The notes below the pieces were generated by a model that saw nothing but the letters and a program-made list of their open reading frames with translations, had not been told where the DNA came from and made no database searches. A DNA stretch of 64,000 bases from Carboxylicivirga sediminis. Lineage in GTDB: Bacteria; Bacteroidota; Bacteroidia; Bacteroidales; Marinilabiliaceae. Both the position numbers and the translations under genes were made by a program. Shown in pieces: positions 17,684-25,546 of this stretch. The DNA lies in assembly GCF_018156225.1 (NCBI RefSeq), contig NZ_JAGTAR010000025.1:1-64000 (forward strand), written 5' to 3'. How positions within the stretch are numbered: position 1 is the first letter of the stretch; each line of letters begins with the position of its first letter.

Positions 17684-19075
17684 ATGTTTAGTAAAAACAC
17701 CTATATCAAACGCCGCCAGCAATTGGCCCAGGATGTTGACAAAGGACTGCTCCTGTTTATTGGCAACACCGAAAGTCCGATGAACTATGCCGACAACACC
17801 TACCGCTTTCGTCAGGACAGCAACTTCCTCTATTTCTTCGGATTGAATCACCCCGATTTAGTTGGGGTGGTAGATGCTGAGTATGGAGAATCAGCCATTT
17901 ATGGTGATGACTACACCATTGATCACATTGTGTGGATGGGCAACCAGCCTACCATTGCCCAACGCGCTACCACATGTGGCGTGCAACAAACCGGCACCAC
18001 AGCAGAACTGTTAAAAACACTGGAAAAAGCCAAAGCGGCCGAACGCCCCATCCATTTTTTGCCCGTTTACCGTGGCGAAAGTAAGATTAAGCTACTGGAA
18101 TGGTTGAGTATTCAGCCCTCAGAAGTAAAAGAAAAAGCTTCGCTGGAGCTGGTCCTGGCCGTTATTAAACAGCGCAACTACAAATCAGCCGAAGAAATTG
18201 TTGAAATAGAAAAAGCGGTGAACACCACAGTAGATATGCACCTGGCTGCCATGCGCATGGCTCGTCCGGGTATTACTGAGGCGCAGATTGCTGCTGAAGT
18301 GGAACGTATTGCTCTGGCTGAAGATGGCGGTATCTCTTTCCCGGTTATTGCCACCATCAACGGACAAACATTGCACAACCATTACCACGGCAACACCCTG
18401 AAGGAAGGCCAATTATTTTTACTGGATGCCGGAGCCGAAACCTCCATGGGCTATGCCGGTGATATGTCAAGCACCTTCCCGGTATCCAAAACCTTTACAC
18501 CACGCCAGAAAGACATTTACCAGGTAGCTTTAAACTCGCATGAAAAAGCCATATCGATGCTTAAGCCCGGAGTGGCCTTTAAAGAGATTTACCTGGAGTC
18601 GGCACGTGTGGTGATGCAAGGCATGAAAGACCTGGGCTTTGCCAAAGGTAATATTGACGATGCCGTTATGTGTGGCGCTCATGCCATGTTCTTCCCCTGC
18701 GGGCTTGGGCATATGATGGGACTGGATGTGCACGACATGGAGGATTTGGGCGAACAATATGTTGGCTACCACAATGAGGCAAAAAGCACACAGTTTGGTA
18801 TGAAATCACTGCGTCTTGGACGCAAGCTAGAGCCAGGTTTTGTACTCACCATCGAACCGGGTATTTACTTTATCCCACAGTTAATTGACAAATGGAAATC
18901 GGAAAAACATTTGACAGAGTTCTTAAATTTCGATAAACTTGAAGAATACAAAGATTTTGGTGGTTGCCGCAATGAGGAGGATTTTCTGATAACCGGACAA
19001 GGATACCGATTGTTAGGTAAGCCCCTGCCAAAAACCATCGAAGATGTTGAACAAGAGCGATTAAAAGCTTTTTAA
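17684..19075 (+). CDS. pepP: Xaa-Pro aminopeptidase (M24B)
   Basis: This 463-residue metallopeptidase removes an N-terminal residue next to proline. Residues about 1-170 form the creatinase/prolidase N-domain (MNYADNTYRFRQDSNFLYFFG). The C-terminal pita-bread domain carries the dinuclear metal ligands Asp248 (LLDAGAETSMGY), Asp260 (AGDMSSTFP), His343 (GLGHMMGLDVHD), Glu391 (TIEPGIYF) and Glu431 or 432 (RNEEDFLIT). No signal peptide is visible, so it is cytoplasmic. It lies 12 bp after the S9 peptidase and 9 bp before the reductase gene, which indicates one operon for proline peptide use. Confidence 0.94.
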   Translation: MFSKNTYIKRRQQLAQDVDKGLLLFIGNTESPMNYADNTYRFRQDSNFLYFFGLNHPDLVGVVDAEYGESAIYGDDYTIDHIVWMGNQPTIAQRATTCGVQQTGTTAELLKTLEKAKAAERPIHFLPVYRGESKIKLLEWLSIQPSEVKEKASLELVLAVIKQRNYKSAEEIVEIEKAVNTTVDMHLAAMRMARPGITEAQIAAEVERIALAEDGGISFPVIATINGQTLHNHYHGNTLKEGQLFLLDAGAETSMGYAGDMSSTFPVSKTFTPRQKDIYQVALNSHEKAISMLKPGVAFKEIYLESARVVMQGMKDLGFAKGNIDDAVMCGAHAMFFPCGLGHMMGLDVHDMEDLGEQYVGYHNEAKSTQFGMKSLRLGRKLEPGFVLTIEPGIYFIPQLIDKWKSEKHLTEFLNFDKLEEYKDFGGCRNEEDFLITGQGYRLLGKPLPKTIEDVEQERLKAF

Positions 19076-19084
19076 ATCCGATTT

Positions 19085-20047
19085 ATGCGAATTTTATCTT
19101 CACAGGTTATTGAGCAGGCTGCCACCCCTACTTTGTGGACAGACATCATGGAACTGGCCTTAAAAGCAGCGGCCGACCAGGATTATTTCACCCCCAACCG
19201 CATGCATGTTGACATCAATGACAACACACTATTGCTGATGCCTGCTGTGGGGCCTGATATGTTTGCCACCAAGCTGGTATCTGTTTTTCCGGGCAACAGC
19301 CATCATGGAAAAGCAGTGATTAACGGCACAGTTTTGCTCAACGATGGTGCTACCGGCGAAGCACTGGCACTGTTTAATGGTGCCAAGCTTACCGCCATGC
19401 GCACTGCAGCTGTAGCCTGTGTAGGTATTCGTCATTTATCCGATCCACTGGCAACTACACTGGGCATTATCGGTGGCGGTGCACAAGGCCGCCACATTGC
19501 CTGGATGGCCTGTCACGCGCGCGACTTTGAGCGGGTGTATGTATATGATCGTTCCCCGCAGGTGATTGGTGACTTTATCAGTTTTATGACCGAAAAATGC
19601 CCCAATGTAGATGTGGCACTGTGTGAAGATGCCCAACAGGTAGTCGTTAACAGCGAGGTAGTGGTAACAGCTACCACTTCCCCGGAACCGGTGATACCCA
19701 ACCTGGAAGATTTGATAGTTGGCAAGTGTTTTATTTGTGTTGGTTCCTATAAGCCTGATATGAGGGAGATACCAGAGTCCATCTTCCGATTAATCGATAG
19801 TGTATGGATTGATGCCGAACACGGTAAAACAGAAAGTGGTGATTTGCTCTTTCCGCTCAGCAACCACCTGGTTAGCCCCGAGCAGATTAAACACATCTCA
19901 CTACTCTTAAACGAACCGGGAGCATTGGGTTTCAGAGAGACGCGCCTTTTTAAAACCGTAGGTGAAGGTACCTTCGATTTATTTGCAGCCAAACTGGTGT
20001 ACGAAAAAGTACGCGAGGGTGATTTGGGTGAAGAAGTGTCTTTATAG
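19085..20047 (+). CDS. Ornithine cyclodeaminase/mu-crystallin family protein, probable delta-1-pyrroline-2-carboxylate reductase
   Basis: The 320-residue protein has the family substrate lysine region (MFATKLVSVFPGN), GAKLTAMRTAAVACVGIRHL and the NAD(P)-binding GIIGGGAQGRHIAWMA, then VVVTATTSPEPV and CVGSYKPDMREI. Family members are ornithine cyclodeaminases, alanine dehydrogenases or pyrroline-2-carboxylate reductases. The gene for a trans-3-hydroxy-L-proline dehydratase lies next, and that enzyme makes pyrroline-2-carboxylate. Reduction of that product to L-proline is therefore the most likely role. The annotation to family level is firm, while the specific reaction rests on context. Confidence 0.8.
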   Translation: MRILSSQVIEQAATPTLWTDIMELALKAAADQDYFTPNRMHVDINDNTLLLMPAVGPDMFATKLVSVFPGNSHHGKAVINGTVLLNDGATGEALALFNGAKLTAMRTAAVACVGIRHLSDPLATTLGIIGGGAQGRHIAWMACHARDFERVYVYDRSPQVIGDFISFMTEKCPNVDVALCEDAQQVVVNSEVVVTATTSPEPVIPNLEDLIVGKCFICVGSYKPDMREIPESIFRLIDSVWIDAEHGKTESGDLLFPLSNHLVSPEQIKHISLLLNEPGALGFRETRLFKTVGEGTFDLFAAKLVYEKVREGDLGEEVSL

Positions 20048-20057
20048 CAGATGATAT

Positions 20058-20226
20058 AGTGCACGGTGCGAGGTGCATGGTGCGCAGAAAATGCAGATAA
20101 CAGTTCGGCTACATGGTATAAATTATTCAGTGTCTGGTGCACAGTGCACCAAGCACCAGGCACTAACTTCTACCTTCTACCTTCTGCCTTCTGCCTTCTG
20201 CCCTCTGCCTAATAGCTAACCAACTA
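20058..20226. repeat. Degenerate heptanucleotide repeat tract
   Basis: Two blocks show a strict 7-base period. Block A at 20058-20085 reads AGTGCAC, GGTGCGA, GGTGCAT, GGTGCGC. Block B at 20136-20226 begins GGTGCAC, AGTGCAC, CAAGCAC, CAGGCAC, then passes into TAACTTC, TACCTTC twice, TGCCTTC twice, TGCCCTC, TGCCTAA, TAGCTAA and CCAACTA. The tract fills the gap between the reductase and the dehydratase genes. Its TAGCTAA unit recurs in another heptad tract after 22942. Confidence 0.75.
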
Positions 20227-20237
20227 ATAAAAAACAA

Positions 20238-21278
20238 ATGATCAACCTTACTAACTGGAGCTGGCATCCGCCCAAAGATTGGCTCCGCATACAATCCGTT
20301 GATTTACATACAGGTGGCGAACCCCTGCGCGTACTTTACGGAGGCTTACCTCCAATAAACGGTCAAAACATACTGGAGAAACGGCGCTATTTCAGAGATG
20401 AACTGGACTATATCCGCACGGGCACCCTATTTGAGCCACGCGGCCATGCCGATATGTATGGGGCCATAATCACCGAACCCATCACACCCAATGCCGATTT
20501 CGGCACATTCTTTCTGCACAACGAGGGCTACAGTACCATGTGTGGCCATGCCATCATCGCCCTTACCAAACTGGTGTTTGATACGGGTATGATCGAAAAA
20601 GAAGGCCATGAACCAGAGCTGGTGATTGATGCCCCTCCGGGATTAATCCGCGCTAAAGCTTATCGGAACAATGGCTGGGTTGAAAAAGTTTCGTTCCTGA
20701 ATGTCCCCTCCTTCCTGCTCATGAAAGACGAGACGATACATGTGGAAGGAATTGGTGATGTCACCTTTGATGTGGCCTATGGCGGTGCTTTTTATGCCTT
20801 TGTGGATGCCGATAAGCTGGGCATTGGCATGAAGGAGAGTGATTATAACCAGCTTATTGACTGGGGACGACGTATCAAATATGCAGTGATGGAACACTAC
20901 GCCATTAAACATCCCTTTGAAGAGGATCTCAGTTTTTTATATGGAACCATCTTTACCGGCAAACCCAATAACCCCAGGCATCACAGCCGTAATGTCTGCA
21001 TCTTTGCCGAGGGCGAGGTAGACCGTTCATCCACCGGTTCGGGGGTAAGTGCACGTGCAGCATTTCATCATGCCAAAGGCGAATTAAAAACAGGTGAACG
21101 TATTACCATCGAAAGCATATTGGGCACAACCATGGATGTGATGGTAACCGAAACAACGACCTACGGCCCCCACCAGGCTGTTATACCCGAGGTTAGCGGC
21201 ACCGCTCACCTGACCGGCAAAAATGAATTTTGGTTTGATCCAAACGACCCATTGAAGGAAGGCTTTATCTTCCGCTAA
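20238..21278 (+). CDS. Trans-3-hydroxy-L-proline dehydratase (proline racemase family)
   Basis: The 346-residue protein belongs to the proline racemase superfamily. The first catalytic site is Cys102 in STMCGHAIIALTKL. The second site, which is Cys in proline racemases and 4-hydroxyproline epimerases, is Thr266 here (VDRSSTGSGVSARAAFHH). The Cys/Thr pair is the known mark of trans-3-hydroxy-L-proline dehydratase, as in human L3HYPDH. The enzyme converts trans-3-hydroxy-L-proline, abundant in some collagens, to pyrroline-2-carboxylate. The predicted reductase for that product lies 190 bp upstream. No signal peptide is seen. Confidence 0.87.
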   Translation: MINLTNWSWHPPKDWLRIQSVDLHTGGEPLRVLYGGLPPINGQNILEKRRYFRDELDYIRTGTLFEPRGHADMYGAIITEPITPNADFGTFFLHNEGYSTMCGHAIIALTKLVFDTGMIEKEGHEPELVIDAPPGLIRAKAYRNNGWVEKVSFLNVPSFLLMKDETIHVEGIGDVTFDVAYGGAFYAFVDADKLGIGMKESDYNQLIDWGRRIKYAVMEHYAIKHPFEEDLSFLYGTIFTGKPNNPRHHSRNVCIFAEGEVDRSSTGSGVSARAAFHHAKGELKTGERITIESILGTTMDVMVTETTTYGPHQAVIPEVSGTAHLTGKNEFWFDPNDPLKEGFIFR

Positions 21279-21307
21279 ACAAGTGATAAACAGTTAAAAA
21301 TATAATC

Positions 21308-22942
21308 ATGAAGCATCTTATATCTATCTTATTAGTATTCATTGCCGGGTATAGCCATTTGTATGCCTGCACCGTTATTGCCATTGGTAAAAAAGCATCG
21401 GCCGATGGTTCGGTTATTGTATCTCATACCGATGCCGGCCCGGATTGCCGTCTGCACCTGGTGCCTGGCCAACAATTTAAGGCTGGAGAGAAAGCTCCTG
21501 TTTATTGGGGCATGGTTGAGTCGGGTCGTCCGTTGGGCGACTATGGTGAGGTGATAGGCCACATTCCACAGGTGGAGCAAACACACACCTATTTTCAAAC
21601 GGCCTACCCGCAAATTAATTCCAGGCAGCTGGCCATTGGTGAGAGTACACTGAGCCAACGCCCCGAGCTGATGGTGGACCGTTCCATATGCGAACAAATA
21701 ATGACCATTGAACAGGCACAGGCCTTTGCCCTGCAACGCTGCACCACTGCACAGGACGCTTTACAACTCATTACCGGCCTGTTGGAAACCTATGGTTTTC
21801 TGCCATCGTGTGTGGACGAGAGTGAATCGTTGGTGATTGCCGATACCGAAGAGATTTGGGTACTGGAGGTATTTAGTGTGGGAAATGATTGGAAGAAAGA
21901 CAGCGGTAAGCCTGGCTGTATCTGGGCAGCCCAGCGCGTACCCGACGACCATGCTATGATCATCCCAAATTGGAGCATCATCAAGCAAATTGACCTGGAG
22001 GATACAGCTAATTTCCGCGCTTCATCCAACTACATGCAGGAGGCCATTGACCGTGGCTGGTACAACCCGGCATCAGGCCGTCCGTTTATCTGGCAGGAGG
22101 CCTACTCACCCATTCCACGAGAATGGTCAACCTCACGCTTCTGGCTGTTTTATGCCACCTTTGCACCTAACTATACCGAGTGGCCCGACCGCTTTACCAA
22201 CTCGGTATGGGAAGGCGAAAACCAGTACACGCAGTATGTTGAGCCGCTTTCCATCTACCCTTTCTCGGTTAAACCAGAGAAAAAACTATCGGTGCAGGAC
22301 GTGATGGCCTTTCAGCGCTCCACCTTCGAAGGCACCATCTACGACAAAGAGAATGCCCAGGCCTGGTATTACCCCAACGAAGAAGGACAACTGACAAAAA
22401 GTGCCTTTGCCACGCCTTTCCCAACCCTGGAAATGCGTCGTGTCATGAACATTAACAGCCGACGTAATGTGGCGCGCGCCCGTGGCGAATACGGCATGGT
22501 GGCCCAGTTACGTGGCTGGCTGCCCGATGAAGTGGGTGGTATCTATTGGTTTTATGTGGATAATGCCTACACCAGTGCTTATGTACCCATTTATACGGGT
22601 GCTACCGATGTGGCCGAGTGTTACAAGGTATATAACCCGGCCTACTATCAGGAGAACAGCATACGTTGGGCTGTGGACTTTGTGGATAACCTGATGTACC
22701 TGCGCTGGCAGGATGCCCACAAAAAGGTGCTGGAGAAGCGCGATCCAATGGAAGCCCGTTTCTTTGCCGAACAGGCAGATGTAGATGCAAAAGCGCAGGA
22801 GTTACTGACAAAGAGTCCTAAAAAAGCACAAGCCTACCTGACCCAGTTAACCATTGACCGGATGAATGAAGTACATCAACTCTTTAAGGAGCTGAAGCTG
22901 GACCTGATTTCGGAGTTTACCAATAATAAGCAAGGAATTTAA
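21308..22942 (+). CDS. C69 family dipeptidase
   Basis: This 544-residue peptidase U34/C69 protein has signal peptide MKHLISILLVFIAGYSHLYA, directly followed by Cys21 in CTVIAIGKKASADGS. In this Ntn-hydrolase family the N-terminal cysteine exposed by processing is the nucleophile. Further conserved parts are SHTDAGPDCRLHLVPGQ, LLETYGFLPSCVDESESLVIAD, WAAQRVPDDHAMIIPN and WVLEVFSVG. It cleaves dipeptides, most likely in the periplasm. It lies 29 bp after the dehydratase gene and closes the proline/hydroxyproline peptide module. A bidirectional terminator follows. Confidence 0.9.
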   Translation: MKHLISILLVFIAGYSHLYACTVIAIGKKASADGSVIVSHTDAGPDCRLHLVPGQQFKAGEKAPVYWGMVESGRPLGDYGEVIGHIPQVEQTHTYFQTAYPQINSRQLAIGESTLSQRPELMVDRSICEQIMTIEQAQAFALQRCTTAQDALQLITGLLETYGFLPSCVDESESLVIADTEEIWVLEVFSVGNDWKKDSGKPGCIWAAQRVPDDHAMIIPNWSIIKQIDLEDTANFRASSNYMQEAIDRGWYNPASGRPFIWQEAYSPIPREWSTSRFWLFYATFAPNYTEWPDRFTNSVWEGENQYTQYVEPLSIYPFSVKPEKKLSVQDVMAFQRSTFEGTIYDKENAQAWYYPNEEGQLTKSAFATPFPTLEMRRVMNINSRRNVARARGEYGMVAQLRGWLPDEVGGIYWFYVDNAYTSAYVPIYTGATDVAECYKVYNPAYYQENSIRWAVDFVDNLMYLRWQDAHKKVLEKRDPMEARFFAEQADVDAKAQELLTKSPKKAQAYLTQLTIDRMNEVHQLFKELKLDLISEFTNNKQGI

Positions 22943-22946
22943 AAGA

Positions 22947-22979
22947 GCTAATAGCTGTTAGCTAATGGCTGATAGCTAA
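22947..22979. repeat. Heptanucleotide repeat tract
   Basis: Right after the dipeptidase stop codon the units GCTAATA, GCTGTTA, GCTAATG, GCTGATA and GCTAA follow each other. The 7-base period and sequence resemble the TAGCTAA end of the tract at 20206-20226. Confidence 0.65.
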
Positions 22980-22982
22980 AAT

Positions 22983-23019
22983 AAAAATAGGCTTTGAGCA
23001 ATGCTCAAAGCCTATTTTT
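22983..23019. terminator. Bidirectional Rho-independent terminator
   Basis: A 17-bp perfect stem (AAAAATAGGCTTTGAGC with GCTCAAAGCCTATTTTT) has an AAT loop and T-runs on both strands. It separates the convergent dipeptidase and FKBP genes. Confidence 0.9.
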
Positions 23020-23041
23020 ATTTTTTACACGAAGTGTAATA

Positions 23042-23866
23042 TTATTTCTTCTTCACTACTTCAATCAAATCAAGGTCGAAGATAAGCGTTGCATTAGGAC
23101 CTATTTTAGCACCCGAACCACGCTCACCATAAGCCAGGTCAGCCGGAATGTATAAACGCCACTTACTTCCTTCAGGCATCAATTGCAAAGCCTCAGTCCA
23201 GCCTTTGATAACACCTGTTACAGCAAACTGAGCTGTATCCTTACGCTCTACTGAACTATCGAATACGGTACCGTCCAACAATGTTCCGTGGTACTGACAC
23301 TTCACACGATCGCTGGTAGTAGCCACCGTTCCATTACCTTCTTCCAGCACTTCGTACTGTAAACCCGATTCGGTTGTCTTTACTTCAGGACGCTTGCCAT
23401 TTTCTTCCAAAAACTTCTGTCCTTCAGTTAAGTTAGCTGCCGCCTTCTCGGCTCGTTCAGCATCTTTCACCTTACGGATTTCCTCCATCACCTTACGCAG
23501 ATAAACATCAGCTGTCATCTCGGTAAAATAAGGATTTTTGTTGTAGACGAATTCATTAAGGAAACCTCTCATAAAGGCATCTTCACTAATGTCATTGAAC
23601 ATCCCTTTCAGGTGCTCAAGGTTAGCCTTATTGATTTCCTGCTTGGCCATCACCTTCGCAAAATCCCTCATGGCAACAGAATCAACCTCTAATGGCCAAC
23701 GATCAAATTGCTTCTTTAAATTAGCAGCCTGAAGATAACCCAGTGCATAGCTCACACTATCTGTCTGGTCTGCAAAATCCATTTTTCCTGTGTTCGGAAC
23801 TTTTGTACACGAAGCCAATACCATAATGATTAAAGTAAAGGCAGCTAGTAGATTTGTTACTTTCAT
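23042..23866 (-). CDS. FKBP-type peptidyl-prolyl isomerase lipoprotein
   Basis: The 274-residue protein has a lipoprotein signal with lipobox LASC (Cys20). An FKBP_N dimerisation domain (about 35-150, VSYALGYLQAANLKKQF onward) is followed by a helical linker and a C-terminal FKBP domain. That domain has QYEVLEEGNGTVATTSDRV, YHGTLLDGTVFDSS, GVIKGWTEALQLMPEGSKWRLYIP and LAYGERG. It is of the FkpA/Mip type and would assist folding of envelope proteins. It is followed by a closely related gene without a lipobox, probably a paralogue. Confidence 0.93.
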   Translation of the reverse strand: MKVTNLLAAFTLIIMVLASCTKVPNTGKMDFADQTDSVSYALGYLQAANLKKQFDRWPLEVDSVAMRDFAKVMAKQEINKANLEHLKGMFNDISEDAFMRGFLNEFVYNKNPYFTEMTADVYLRKVMEEIRKVKDAERAEKAAANLTEGQKFLEENGKRPEVKTTESGLQYEVLEEGNGTVATTSDRVKCQYHGTLLDGTVFDSSVERKDTAQFAVTGVIKGWTEALQLMPEGSKWRLYIPADLAYGERGSGAKIGPNATLIFDLDLIEVVKKK

Positions 23867-23984
23867 CTGTTAATTATTTAGTTTACATTGGCCAGGTGCC
23901 ACTCATCGCATGCCGGCTTTCAAACGAAGCTGAAGCAAATGCCATTCATCACACCTGATTAAGTTAGAAAATTACAATTTATGC

Positions 23985-24569
23985 TTATTTAATAGCTAAT
24001 AGCTCAACTTCAAATACCAGTGTTGTGTGAGGTCCGATGTGCTGACCGGCACCACGCTCACCATAAGCCAGATTAGATGGAATATATAAGCGCCACTTAC
24101 TTCCCACAGGCATTAACTGAAGCGCTTCAACCCATCCCTGGATAACACCACTTACCGGGAATGTAGCAGGCTCGCCACGCTGTACTGAGCTGTCGAATAC
24201 AGTTCCGTCGATTAAAGTACCATGGTAGTGACACTCTACCTGATCAGCTGCACTTGGCTTAGCTCCGTCACCTTCTGTAATCACCTCATACTGAAGACCA
24301 CTTTCTAAAGTTACCACACCTTCTTTTTTAGTATTCTCAGCTAAAAAGTCTTTACCGGCCTGAATAGCCGCCTCTGCCTGCTTAGCCTGCAGCTCACCAA
24401 AAAACTGTTGTAATGTTTGATTAGCTTCGTCGGCTGACATTTGAGTTTCTTTACCTTCAAAAGCAGCTTCCAGCCCTTTTGTAAATTCTGCGTATTCGAT
24501 CGTCTCAATACCTGATGCTTTCAGATTTTGCGCCAGGTTCATACCAAGGGCATAACTAATTTTGTTCAT
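23985..24569 (-). CDS. FKBP-type peptidyl-prolyl isomerase, cytoplasmic (FklB-like)
   Basis: The 194-residue protein has FKBP_N and FKBP domains closely similar to the lipoprotein next to it: YHGTLIDGTVFDSSVQRG, GVIQGWVEALQLMPVGSKWRLYIP, LAYGERGAGQHIGPHTTLVFEVELL. No signal peptide is seen. An in-frame ATG nine codons upstream exists. I chose 24569 because it gives MNKISYALGMNLAQNL, the usual family start, and leaves room for a TACTTTCG promoter-like box around 24610. It lies 118 bp upstream of the lipoprotein gene on the same strand. Confidence 0.9.
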   Translation of the reverse strand: MNKISYALGMNLAQNLKASGIETIEYAEFTKGLEAAFEGKETQMSADEANQTLQQFFGELQAKQAEAAIQAGKDFLAENTKKEGVVTLESGLQYEVITEGDGAKPSAADQVECHYHGTLIDGTVFDSSVQRGEPATFPVSGVIQGWVEALQLMPVGSKWRLYIPSNLAYGERGAGQHIGPHTTLVFEVELLAIK

Positions 24570-24778
24570 ATAACTATTCTTTAAAATATAATTCATGGAA
24601 ATCGTGTGCGAAAGTACATTATTAATGGCAATTAGAAAAACCTTATGTCCATTGCTGTGCAGATGACACGGTTTTTTTCATAAAAAAATGCATAGGTGTA
24701 GCTATACTGATTAGTAAGCCATTGAAACAAAACACCGCAGCTAAATCCGCTTTTTTTTTCTTTCCTATTCAAAAACAT

Positions 24779-24809
24779 TTTGTGAATTTAGTTTTTGGTT
24801 CTACATTTG
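24779..24809 (+). promoter_or_regulatory. Promoter for tRNA-Leu
   Basis: TTTG at 24779-24782 and TACATTTG at 24802-24809 are exactly 19 bases apart, a full match to the Bacteroidota consensus. The tRNA begins 10 bases after the -7 element. Confidence 0.8.
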
Positions 24810-24818
24810 CAGCCGCAA

Positions 24819-24902
24819 GCCCAGATGGCGAAATTGGTAGACGCGCTGGTTTCAGGGACCAGTGTCAGCAATGACGTGCAGGTTCGAGTCCTGTTCTGGG
24901 CA
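24819..24902 (+). tRNA. tRNA-Leu (anticodon CAG)
   Basis: This 84-base gene has a 7-bp acceptor stem (GCCCAGA with TCTGGGC), a D-arm with AATTGGTAGACGCGCT and an anticodon arm CTGGT-TTCAGGG-ACCAG giving anticodon CAG. A long variable arm typical of Leu and the T-arm GCAGGTTCGAGTCCTGT follow. The discriminator is A at 24902. CCA is not encoded. A promoter precedes it and a terminator follows. Remnants that look like a tyrosine recombinase lie just downstream, so this tRNA may have been an integration site. Confidence 0.95.
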
Positions 24903-24903
24903 C

Positions 24904-24944
24904 AAAAGCTCCCGGTTGATTATTCAGCCGGGAGCTTTTTTTTT
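24904..24944 (+). terminator. Rho-independent terminator after tRNA-Leu
   Basis: A 16-bp stem (AAAAGCTCCCGGTTGA with TCAGCCGGGAGCTTTT, one T-G pair) with a TTAT loop is followed by a long T-run to 24944. Confidence 0.9.
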
Positions 24945-25095
24945 GGGCAGCCTGCATTGATAGTGCATTGATCAAGAAGTATGGTGTAGCTGTTTTCTTC
25001 ATAATCGCATATAACAAACAGCAGCGCAACAACAAAACCCAATTCTACCTCCCTAAACTTGGTTATATCTATATATTCTGATATGGATTGGGGCT

Positions 25096-25214
25096 TTTGA
25101 TATCGCGTAAGCCACTCATTAAAAAGGGGTGGTGTCATTTGCAAAAGGAAGCGACTGGCAGCGGAATTAATGGATGGGCATGCCCTCTAAAGGTGGGAAA
25201 CTTGGCTGTATTTC
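25096..25214 (-). pseudogene. Diverged inverted copy of the recombinase fragment
   Basis: Read on the minus strand this DNA aligns with 25256-25371 on the plus strand. Shared blocks include GAAATACAGC, CATGCxCATCCAT (one variable base), GTCGCTT, a similar AATxACACC block and GATATCAAA. The copy has frameshifts and stop codons. The two copies lie head to head around about 25235. It looks like an eroded second fragment of the same gene. Confidence 0.45.
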
Positions 25215-25255
25215 CATAAACTTCGAAGAATAATCAAATGGCTTATAGACAATCT

Positions 25256-25399
25256 GAAATACAGCTGTGTTTCACCCGCCTGCTTAGGAAATCATGCTCA
25301 TCCATTGAGCAATCAGGCGTCGCTTGTGCTAATCACACCGCCCGCCATACCTTTGCGGTTGCGATATCAAAGGCAGTGGCTTTAAAAAAACTGAATTAG
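25256..25399 (+). pseudogene. Fragment of a tyrosine recombinase (phage integrase family), C-terminal active-site part
   Basis: An open stretch without a start codon encodes a peptide containing NHTARHTFAVAISKAVAL and ends at TAG (25397-25399). HTARHTFA is the H-x-x-R active-site box of tyrosine recombinases, usually followed by a leucine-rich segment and LGH, then Tyr. Here the frame stops before the tyrosine, and the upstream arm- and core-binding domains are absent. Its place beside tRNA-Leu fits an old integration event. The call rests on one motif and context. Confidence 0.5.
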
Positions 25400-25495
25400 T
25401 CCTCTAGCTAACTGATATGTTTTTCAGTTGAAATAATATGCTGATTCTGGTTAAAAAACCGTCAAGGTGATCTATATGTAATATAAGGCCTAAAC

Positions 25496-25536
25496 AGCCC
25501 CATTAATACACTTAAATAAAATGTATCAACAGGGCC
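25496..25536 (-). terminator. Possible terminator hairpin at the end of PUL1
   Basis: On the minus strand GGCCCTGTTGATACA can pair with TGTATTAATGGGGCT with several G-T pairs around an 11-base loop, shortly after the GH31 stop. No strong T-run follows, so this is uncertain. Confidence 0.35.
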
Positions 25537-25546
25537 ACACTCACAA

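Larger units (their letters stand above)
24945..25546. other. 602-bp gene-poor region with recombinase remnants
   Basis: No intact gene is seen between the tRNA terminator and the GH31 stop. The region holds two inverted, diverged copies of one sequence (25096-25214 and 25256-25399, listed separately). A weak hairpin near the end could terminate PUL1. A 74-codon minus-strand frame here overlaps the tRNA terminator and is not accepted as a gene. Confidence 0.6.

Noticed and set aside
20058-20226. CRISPR array
   Set aside because: The repeats are 7 bases and contiguous, with no spacers, and no cas genes are present in the window.
24920-25144. 74-codon minus-strand frame beside tRNA-Leu
   Set aside because: It overlaps the tRNA terminator and covers the eroded inverted recombinase copy. 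Its translation shows no domain, so it is probably a chance frame in decayed DNA.
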